Shown: positions 7,912 to 13,174 of the stretch, in pieces | Position numbering within the stretch: the first letter of the stretch is position 1 | Layout of the letters: every line of letters begins with the position of its first letter | Source: Chlorobium sp. | GTDB taxonomy: Bacteria > Bacteroidota > Chlorobiia > Chlorobiales > Chlorobiaceae | Assembly (NCBI GenBank): GCA_028278005.1 | Contig: JANQFD010000120.1 | Coordinates: 1-13,174 of the forward strand | Direction: 5' to 3' | Length of the DNA stretch: 13,174 nucleotides | The notes under the pieces: model-generated | Database searches by the model: none | The model's input: the letters and a program-made list of their open reading frames with translations, nothing else | Told to the model about the DNA's origin: nothing | Program-made: the position numbers and the translations under genes

Positions 7912-8790
7912 ATGAACGATTTGCAAATCGACAAGTTCAGGGTTCCGGAAGGTCGGAAGGTTTTGCTCGACAAGTGGCCGACGGATATTCCGAACGTGTA
8001 CTCTTCCAAAGAAAAGTACAGGGAGATGCTCAAAGAGCATGTCAATGAACTGAGCGAACTGCAGAGGATTCACTACGCCGATAACCGGTATGCGGTACTC
8101 CTGATTTTTCAGGCAATGGATGCAGCCGGTAAAGACGGCGCGATACGTCACGTCATGTCGGGAATCAATCCTCAGGGCTGTCAGGTATACAGTTTCAAGC
8201 ATCCGACTCCGAAGGAACTGGATCATGATTTTCTCTGGCGCACGAATTGCGCACTCCCCGAAAGAGGGCGAATCGGTATTTTCAACAGATCATATTATGA
8301 AGAGGTGCTTGTCGTAAGAGTGCACCCCGAAATCCTGAGTGGTCAGCAGATTCCCGAGGATCTTCTGAACGGCGACGATGTCTGGAAAAATCGCTATCGC
8401 TCAATAAACAACATGGAGTATCATCTCCACCATAACGGTACAAGAATCGTCAAGTTTTTCCTGCATCTGTCCAAAGAAGAACAGCGCAAACGGTTTCTCC
8501 GGAGAATAGACGAGCCGGAGAAGAACTGGAAGTTCAATATCGGGGATATCGAAGAGCGGAAGTATTGGGACGATTATATGAAAGCGTATGAAGATTGTCT
8601 TGAAGCAACAAGCACCGAAAGAGCTCCCTGGTATATTGTGCCGGCAGACGACAAGAAAAATGCGCGCCTGATTGTTTCGAAAATTATTCTCGAAACCTTC
8701 AGGTCGCTGGATATGTCCTATCCTGAAACGACAGAGGAGCGGCGGCAGGAGCTGTTGAAGCTCAGGGAAATGCTTGCTGCAGAGGGGTGA
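7912..8790 (+). CDS. ppk2: Polyphosphate kinase 2 family (polyphosphate:nucleotide phosphotransferase)
   Basis: Uses inorganic polyphosphate to phosphorylate nucleotides (AMP to ADP and/or ADP to ATP), feeding stored phosphate energy back into the nucleotide pool. From ATG 7912 it has 292 residues, a single PPK2 domain. The P-loop QAMDAAGKDG is at 67-76 (G73, K74), the Walker-B-like GIFNRSYYEEVLVVRV at 122-137, and the lid region RRIDEPEKNWKFNIGDIEERKYWDDY at 197-222, followed by EATSTERAPWYIVPADDKKNAR. Overall it resembles the class III PPK2 proteins described from Meiothermus ruber and Cytophaga hutchinsonii, which act on both AMP and ADP; this class assignment is my inference. ATG 7912 is chosen over an upstream in-frame ATG at 7873 inside fumC because AAGG lies at a proper distance and the gene then starts 5 nt after the fumC stop. 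Confidence 0.93.
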   Translation: MNDLQIDKFRVPEGRKVLLDKWPTDIPNVYSSKEKYREMLKEHVNELSELQRIHYADNRYAVLLIFQAMDAAGKDGAIRHVMSGINPQGCQVYSFKHPTPKELDHDFLWRTNCALPERGRIGIFNRSYYEEVLVVRVHPEILSGQQIPEDLLNGDDVWKNRYRSINNMEYHLHHNGTRIVKFFLHLSKEEQRKRFLRRIDEPEKNWKFNIGDIEERKYWDDYMKAYEDCLEATSTERAPWYIVPADDKKNARLIVSKIILETFRSLDMSYPETTEERRQELLKLREMLAAEG

Positions 8791-8937
8791 TTGGGCATGA
8801 ACGTGCATGCTCCTGATTCCTCATCGATGCCAACAGCGAATTCTGAAGAGCATGTTTTTCAGGCAATCTGTATTTGTTGCCAGAAACAATATGTGTACAT
8901 TCTGCAATATGTTCTTTCTACAATCTGGTAAATCAGG
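8791..8937 (+). other. Gene-free stretch between ppk2 and the cobalamin riboswitch
   Basis: No coding frame or known RNA is recognisable. There is no intrinsic terminator after ppk2: a short repeat near 8795-8810 (GCATG/CATGC) has no T tract. The stretch is AT-rich towards its right end, consistent with a promoter for the downstream nrdDG transcript. Confidence 0.5.
8919..8924 (+). promoter_or_regulatory. Candidate -10 element for the riboswitch-nrdDG transcript
   Basis: TACAAT matches the sigma-70 -10 consensus at 5 of 6 positions and would start transcription around 8930, just before the first hairpin of the riboswitch. The -35 is poor: TGTACA at 8894-8899 is 19 nt away. Position relative to the riboswitch is the main support. 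Confidence 0.3.
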
Positions 8938-8939
8938 AT

Positions 8940-9090
8940 ACCCCTTGACAGGGGTTTAATAGGGAATCACGTGAAAATCGTGAGCTGACGCGCAACTGTA
9001 AGCCCGAAGCATAATTTGCCGGCATATAGCCACTGTTCCTTTTCAAGGTATGGGAAGGCGCCGGTAAATGGGTAAGCCAGGAAACCTGTC
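8940..9090 (+). ncRNA. Cobalamin (B12) riboswitch aptamer
   Basis: The cis-acting RNA binds adenosylcobalamin or a related corrinoid and controls the downstream gene. The conserved blocks are all present in order: AATAGGGAA at 8958-8966, GTGAAAATC at 8971-8979, GCTGACGCGCAACTGTAA at 8984-9001, GCCACTG at 9029-9035, GGGAAGGCG at 9052-9060, and the B12 box AAGCCAGGAAACCTG at 9074-9088. A closing P1 helix can be drawn between 8947-8952 (GACAGG) and 9085-9090 (CCTGTC). The next gene is nrdD, the oxygen-sensitive, B12-independent ribonucleotide reductase, rather than a cobalamin synthesis or transport gene. Boundaries are approximate. Confidence 0.93.
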
Positions 9091-9102
9091 TTGTTTTACA
9101 AA

Positions 9103-9133
9103 CGGGAAAACCTAACGACTGAAAGGTTTCCCG
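9103..9133 (+). promoter_or_regulatory. Expression-platform hairpin of the cobalamin riboswitch
   Basis: Stem of 10 pairs between 9103-9113 (CGGGAAAACCT) and 9124-9133 (AGGTTTCCCG) with one bulged A and a 10-nt loop. The 3' arm (9124-9131) is also perfectly complementary to 9080-9087 (GGAAACCT) in the B12 box, so the two pairings exclude each other. No T tract follows, so it is not a standard intrinsic terminator. It may act at the level of translation, Rho access or RNA stability. Confidence 0.6.
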
Positions 9134-9275
9134 AATCCTGACAATAGTGGTATGCTTTCGCGATGTAAGGCATGTGACAGGAACGAGACCGTTATTCCCT
9201 TCTCAATTCCCCTCATATCTTGTTTTCCGCGAGAGTTTGCCGTTACGGCTTATTCACTTTTTAATCCCCACTCTC
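9134..9275 (+). other. Leader between riboswitch platform and nrdD start
   Basis: About 140 nt with no T-tract terminator hairpin and no Shine-Dalgarno sequence before ATG 9276. The nrdD frame stays open upstream to a GTG at 9147, only 13 nt after the platform hairpin. A separate 49-codon frame from ATG 9152 ends at 9301, overlapping the nrdD start; I see no evidence that it is translated. Confidence 0.4.
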
Positions 9276-11468
9276 ATGATGGAAAACAAAACTTTGTTTG
9301 ATGACGCGAACATCATCAAACGTGACGGCAGGGTTGTCCGTTTCGACCGGGAAAAAATCACCTATGCGATTTTCAGGGCACTTCGTGCGGTTGGTAAACC
9401 CGACCGGCAGTACGCGGCAGATCTGAGCGAAAAGGTTGTTGCGTCTCTGGCCAATAGGGACGCACAAGATCTTCCTTCGGTTGAGGATATCCAGGATGTT
9501 GTCGAGAAGGTGCTGTTTGTGAACCACGCTTTCGATGCTGCCAAGGCATACATCATTTACCGGTATCAGCACCGCAACATGCGGGAAGCAAAAGAAATCT
9601 TTACCAATATTGCTCTCGTAGACGACTACCTGCATCTCAAAGACTGGCGAGTCAAGGAAAATGCCAATCTGAGTTACTCTCTTCAGGGTCTCAACCATCA
9701 TGTTTCAAGTATTGTGAGTTCTCAGTACTGGCTCAATGAAATGTATCCGGATGAGATCGCCGAGGCACACAGGGACGGCAGAATCCATATTCATGATCTC
9801 GGCTCTCTGAGCGTTTATTGCGTCGGATGGGATCTCGAGGATCTCCTGATGAGCGGTTTCCGGGGTGTGGAACAGCAAGCGACCAGCGCGCCGGCAAAAC
9901 ACTTCAGGAGCGCTCTCGGTCAGATCGTGAACTTTTTTTACACCATGCAGGGGGAAGCCGCAGGAGCGCAGGCATTTTCCGGTTTCGATACATGGCTGGC
10001 ACCGTTTATCCGTTACGATAAACTGAGCTACACGGAAGTGAAGCAGTGCCTGCAGGAGTTCTTTTTCAATATGAATGTACCGACAAGAGTAGGCTTTCAA
10101 ACCCCTTTTACCAACGTGACACTCGATCTCATGGTGCCTGATTCAATGAAATCGAGGCAGGTTATTATCGGAGGCGAGTTCCAGGAGCAATGTTACGGGG
10201 ATTTCCAGGCGGAAATGGATATGTTCAACCGTGCGTTTGCCGAGGTGATGCTTGAGGGTGATGCAAACGGATCGGTGTTCTCTTTTCCCATTCCCACCTA
10301 CAACATAACGCCGGATTTCGAGTGGGAAAACCCTGTCTACGATGGCATTTGGGAGATGACGGCAAAATACGGTATTCCGTATTTTTCGAATTTTGTGAAT
10401 TCGGACATGAACCCTGATGAGGTAAGGAGCATGTGCTGCCGCTTGCGTCTTGACAAGCGGGAACTGCAAACAAGGGGAGGGGGACTTTTCGGTTCCGATC
10501 CTTTAACCGGCTCGATCGGGGTGGTGACCGTCAACCTGCCGGTACTGGGATATCTTTCGAGTTTCGAAAATGAGTTTTTTCAGCGTCTCTCAAGAGTCAT
10601 GGAGCTTGCCAAAAGCAGCCTTGAGATCAAGAGGAAAGTGATTGAGCGTTTGACCGGGCAGGGGCTTTATCCCTATTCACGGTTCTATCTGCGAAATCTC
10701 TTTACAAAGAACGCAAGATATTGGGATAATCATTTTTCAACCATAGGGCTGATCGGGATGAACGAGTGTTGTCTGAACTTTCTCGGCTCCTCGGTCGGCG
10801 AAGAGGAAGGACGTTTGTTCAGTCTGAGGGTGCTCGATTTCATGCGAGATCGTCTGGCTGCTTTTCAGGAAGAGACAGGGTATATATACAATCTTGAGGC
10901 GACACCTGCAGAGGGGACTTCCTATCGTCTTGCCAGGATGAACAAGGCGGTCTATCCCGATATAATCGTTGCGAACGATAGTGCTGCCAAAGAGGGAATG
11001 GAGCCCTACTATACCAATTCATCACAACTTCCGGTAAACTTCACGGATGACCTTTTTGAAGCGTTGCGCCTGCAGGACGAATTGCAGGTTCGTTATACCG
11101 GGGGGACGGTTTTTCATGCGTTTCTGGGGGAGCGGAATCCACCGGCCTTGTCCGCACGCCAGCTTGTCAGGAAGATCATGTCAAATTTCCGCTTGCCTTA
11201 TGTTACCCTTACCCCTACGTTCAGCATATGCCCTGTGCACGGGTATCTTTCCGGAGAACATGCAGAATGTCCTGTCTGCGGAAGTGAAGGCAGATATACC
11301 GATTGTCTTGTGTTTTCCCGGATTGTCGGTTATCTGAGGCCCGTTGAGCAGTGGAACGCAGGGAAACAGGTCGAGTTCAAAGAACGGAAACTTTTTAACT
11401 GGGGTTTTTCAGGAACGGCCGATGATATAGAAAGGGAAAACAGACAGGGGTCTGTTCAATTGTCGTGA
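9276..11468 (+). CDS. nrdD: Anaerobic (class III) ribonucleoside-triphosphate reductase
   Basis: Oxygen-sensitive glycyl-radical enzyme reducing ribonucleoside triphosphates to dNTPs for DNA synthesis. From ATG 9276 it has 730 residues. An N-terminal ATP-cone allosteric domain (about residues 8-105, IIKRDGRVVRFDREKITYAI) precedes the ten-stranded barrel. Candidate active-site cysteines are C182 (SVYCVGW) and C387/C388 (RSMCCRLRLD). The C-terminus carries a metal-site-like C652-x2-H655...C665-x2-C668 and the glycyl-radical motif RIVGYLRP with G685, followed by WNAGKQVEFKER. The Cys-x2-His first half is notable beside the four-Cys zinc site described for E. coli NrdD. ATG 9276 and the adjacent ATG 9279 are equally likely; GTG 9147 would add 43 residues without family similarity. 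It is preceded by a cobalamin riboswitch and overlaps nrdG by 4 nt. Confidence 0.96.
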   Translation: MMENKTLFDDANIIKRDGRVVRFDREKITYAIFRALRAVGKPDRQYAADLSEKVVASLANRDAQDLPSVEDIQDVVEKVLFVNHAFDAAKAYIIYRYQHRNMREAKEIFTNIALVDDYLHLKDWRVKENANLSYSLQGLNHHVSSIVSSQYWLNEMYPDEIAEAHRDGRIHIHDLGSLSVYCVGWDLEDLLMSGFRGVEQQATSAPAKHFRSALGQIVNFFYTMQGEAAGAQAFSGFDTWLAPFIRYDKLSYTEVKQCLQEFFFNMNVPTRVGFQTPFTNVTLDLMVPDSMKSRQVIIGGEFQEQCYGDFQAEMDMFNRAFAEVMLEGDANGSVFSFPIPTYNITPDFEWENPVYDGIWEMTAKYGIPYFSNFVNSDMNPDEVRSMCCRLRLDKRELQTRGGGLFGSDPLTGSIGVVTVNLPVLGYLSSFENEFFQRLSRVMELAKSSLEIKRKVIERLTGQGLYPYSRFYLRNLFTKNARYWDNHFSTIGLIGMNECCLNFLGSSVGEEEGRLFSLRVLDFMRDRLAAFQEETGYIYNLEATPAEGTSYRLARMNKAVYPDIIVANDSAAKEGMEPYYTNSSQLPVNFTDDLFEALRLQDELQVRYTGGTVFHAFLGERNPPALSARQLVRKIMSNFRLPYVTLTPTFSICPVHGYLSGEHAECPVCGSEGRYTDCLVFSRIVGYLRPVEQWNAGKQVEFKERKLFNWGFSGTADDIERENRQGSVQLS

Positions 11469-12211
11469 ATGTCGGGAAGAAATATCATACTGACGCAATA
11501 ACGCAATCCCGGCTCCCGATCGGCGGATTTCTCAAGCAGAGTTTCAATGATTATCCCGGAAAAGTATCGGCGGTTGTCTTTACACGTGGCTGCAATTTTC
11601 GCTGTGTGTACTGTCATAATCCCGAGCTTGTTCTTCCGAAACTGTTTGCCGGTAAGGATCCGCTGTCGCACGAAAGCGTTGCGGGCTGGATTTCGTTGAA
11701 CAGGGCCCTGCTCGATGCGGTGGTGATTACCGGAGGGGAGCCGACTCTTCATACAGAGCTGCCTGCATGGATCGCCGGAATCAAGGCTTTGGGGCTGGAG
11801 GTAAAGCTGGATACCAACGGCACAAATCCCGGAATGCTTGAACGTCTCATTGGCGAGAAGCTTGTCGATTACATTGCCATGGATCTCAAGACAGTGCTGG
11901 ATTACCGGAAATACGCTGCTCTTTGCGGTAATTGTGTTACGGGGCAAACGATTGAAGATATCCGCAGATCACTGATTTTGCTCCATGACTCCGGCGTTTC
12001 ATGCGAGGTGCGTACCACCTTGCTTGTGTCGCACCATTCCTGTGATGATGTTCTCGAACTTGTTCGGTCTACAGCGCTTCCCTTTTTTCTTCAGGAGTGC
12101 AACACGGCAAAAACCCTTTGTGCTCTTGCAGAAAAAGGACCTGTCCGGCAGGAAATTGCAGAATTACTCGAAACTATAGAACCAAATCGCAGTAATGTTT
12201 GTTTAAGGTAA
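11465..12211 (+). CDS. nrdG: Anaerobic ribonucleotide reductase activating protein (radical SAM)
   Basis: Radical-SAM activase that abstracts a hydrogen from the NrdD glycine to make the stable glycyl radical, consuming SAM and reducing power. It has 248 residues. The [4Fe-4S] motif C43-x3-C47-x2-C50 lies in FTRGCNFRCVYCHNPEL; the SAM-binding TGGEPTLH is at 89-96 and VKLDTNGT at 113-120. SFNDYPGKVSAVVFTRGCNFRC is characteristic of the longer NrdG form (about 190-250 aa) rather than the short E. coli type (154 aa). The start is the GTG at 11465, which overlaps the nrdD stop in a GTGA arrangement; no in-frame ATG precedes the cluster motif. An AGGGG lies upstream but about 15 nt away. A strong terminator follows 33 nt after the stop. 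Confidence 0.93.
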   Translation: MNVGKKYHTDAITQSRLPIGGFLKQSFNDYPGKVSAVVFTRGCNFRCVYCHNPELVLPKLFAGKDPLSHESVAGWISLNRALLDAVVITGGEPTLHTELPAWIAGIKALGLEVKLDTNGTNPGMLERLIGEKLVDYIAMDLKTVLDYRKYAALCGNCVTGQTIEDIRRSLILLHDSGVSCEVRTTLLVSHHSCDDVLELVRSTALPFFLQECNTAKTLCALAEKGPVRQEIAELLETIEPNRSNVCLR

Positions 12212-12243
12212 CGTAGTGATTGTTGTTGTTTTTCTCCGTTCGG

Positions 12244-12280
12244 CCTGTCCTGTATTACGATAATCAGGGCAGGTTTTTTT
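12244..12280 (+). terminator. Rho-independent terminator of nrdDG
   Basis: Stem 12244-12252 (CCTGTCCTG) pairs with 12265-12273 (CAGGGCAGG) with one G-U wobble. The intervening ATTA/TAAT can extend it, and seven T residues follow at 12274-12280. There is no comparable T tract on the minus side, so it serves mainly nrdDG rather than the convergent modD, whose stop is 6 nt beyond. Confidence 0.85.
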
Positions 12281-12285
12281 GCTTT

Positions 12286-13134
12286 TCAGGTTTTTCTGAT
12301 TGTTACCCTGAAGTCGGCAGGTTTTCCAAAATACATCCATGAACTGACAAGCACGTCCGCTCCCGCTGCAGCATAAGTTTCGGCGTTCGTATCTGTTATC
12401 CCGCCTGCGGCAGCAATGATTGTTTTATGCCGGGAGTGTTTCAGCGCTTCCGACACTTTGCGGACCGACTCGTTCGGGAGCTTGTCGAGCTGAACGATAT
12501 CGGCGCCGGCTTCTGCTGCCTTGATTGCATCGCTCACGCTCTCAACTTCTACGGCAACTTTCTTTTCGGGGCACGCTGCTTTTATCGAGGGCAGCCTGCG
12601 GCACAAGGTTTCAAGTCCTCCAATAAGATCATAATGATTGGAAAATATGAGAACGGAATCGGAAAGGCCGAGTCTGTGCGGAGAGCCTCCTCCGGAACAG
12701 AGTGCCTTGAGCGAGAGGTGTTTTATGCCGGGCAGGTGTTTCCTGGTACCGCAGATCTCGATGTTGCTTCCCCCCCGGGCTGCATTTTCCGCCATGGCTC
12801 GTGTTCTGGTTGCTATGCCGGAATAATGCTCCAGTATATTCTGTGAAACCTTCCATCCCATGTGCAGCAGTTCGGCGCTGCCGTTGGCCCTGAGCACTGT
12901 TTTGTCTGCAAAGGCTTTCCGGCCGCTTTTGACAATCAGTTCAGTGTTCACGCCAAGCAGGGTAAATATTTTTTCAGCCTCTTCACTCCCGCATACAATC
13001 ACCGGTTCTTTTGGTGCGAAAAGTATTTCGGCGTTTACTGCTGAAAGGTCGAGCAGCGAGCTGGTCAGGTCGAAGAAGGGTACGTCTTCCCTGAGCAAAG
13101 CCTCGATTTCAGTGTGATTCAGGGTGAAGTGCAC
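12286..13134 (-). CDS. modD: ModD, NadC-like pyrophosphorylase-family protein
   Basis: A 282-residue protein of the quinolinate phosphoribosyltransferase (NadC) fold, in the ModD branch that commonly accompanies molybdate transport genes; its biochemical role is not firmly established. N-terminal LREDVPFFDLTS (14-25) is the ModD/NadC opening. LEHYSGIATRT is at 101-111, TRKHLPGIK at 130-138 (NadC has TRKTTPG), GGGSPHRLGLSDS at 148-160, VEVESVSDAIKAAEAGADIVQLDKL at 195-219 and AAGGITDTNAETYAAAGADVLVSS at 242-265. The HLPG and GGGSPHRLGLSD forms favour ModD over true NadC. The start is taken as GTG 13134: the frame is open upstream for only 12 codons before a stop at the window edge and contains no ATG. 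No Shine-Dalgarno sequence. Convergent with nrdDG; modABC would be expected on the minus strand beyond position 13174 if this is a mod operon. Confidence 0.85.
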   Translation of the reverse strand: MHFTLNHTEIEALLREDVPFFDLTSSLLDLSAVNAEILFAPKEPVIVCGSEEAEKIFTLLGVNTELIVKSGRKAFADKTVLRANGSAELLHMGWKVSQNILEHYSGIATRTRAMAENAARGGSNIEICGTRKHLPGIKHLSLKALCSGGGSPHRLGLSDSVLIFSNHYDLIGGLETLCRRLPSIKAACPEKKVAVEVESVSDAIKAAEAGADIVQLDKLPNESVRKVSEALKHSRHKTIIAAAGGITDTNAETYAAAGADVLVSSWMYFGKPADFRVTIRKT

Positions 13135-13174
13135 GATTGCCGGAATTTTTAAGGTTTCGATGTTTCGGCATCAA

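Noticed and set aside
9152..9301. 49-codon upstream ORF in the nrdD leader with a CKAC motif, overlapping the nrdD start
   Set aside because: No ribosome-binding site, no recognised family and no evidence for translation; probably chance.
1..13174. Mobile elements, CRISPR arrays, tRNA/rRNA genes, defence or toxin-antitoxin systems
   Set aside because: No transposase, integrase, regularly spaced direct repeats or tRNA-like cloverleaf was seen by eye; every long frame is explained by housekeeping genes.

Overview
The window is ordinary chromosomal DNA from an anaerobic or facultatively anaerobic bacterium. The protein sequences look most like green sulfur bacteria (Chlorobiota) or their Bacteroidota relatives. 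That assignment rests on remembered similarity of the release factor, fumarase, PPK2, NrdD/NrdG and ModD proteins and on the oxygen-sensitive gene content, not on a search. Shine-Dalgarno sequences are weak or absent before most genes. There are no phage, IS, CRISPR or toxin-antitoxin genes and no sign of recent transfer, so I do not see a new multi-gene system here. The most interesting element is regulatory: a cobalamin riboswitch in front of an anaerobic ribonucleotide reductase operon.

Left block, minus strand (1-3684). Peptide chain release factor 3 (prfC) is followed by an aldo/keto reductase and then a cyclopropane-fatty-acyl-phospholipid synthase (cfa) that runs off the left edge. The reductase and cfa are separated by 1 nt and are very likely co-transcribed. 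prfC diverges from the next gene across about 190 bp that contains a perfect 20-bp palindrome next to the prfC start.

Central block, plus strand (3873-8790). Phosphoglucomutase (pgm) is followed by a 283-bp gap with a candidate promoter and several small hairpins. Then come inorganic pyrophosphatase (ppa) with a terminator-like hairpin, class II fumarase (fumC), and a PPK2-type polyphosphate kinase 5 nt behind fumC. These are core-carbon and phosphate-energy genes: glycogen/glucose phosphates, pyrophosphate removal, the fumarate/malate step of the (probably reductive) TCA cycle, and polyphosphate-driven nucleotide phosphorylation.

Right block. A 485-bp gene-free stretch (8791-9275) holds a cobalamin riboswitch with a visible bistable expression platform. 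It precedes nrdD (oxygen-sensitive class III ribonucleotide reductase) and nrdG (its radical-SAM activase), which overlap by 4 nt and end at a strong intrinsic terminator. The likely logic is that when B12 is plentiful the cell represses the B12-independent reductase, presumably because a B12-dependent class II enzyme encoded elsewhere can make dNTPs. Convergent to this, at the right edge, is modD, a NadC-like protein usually found with molybdate transport genes, which would lie beyond the window.
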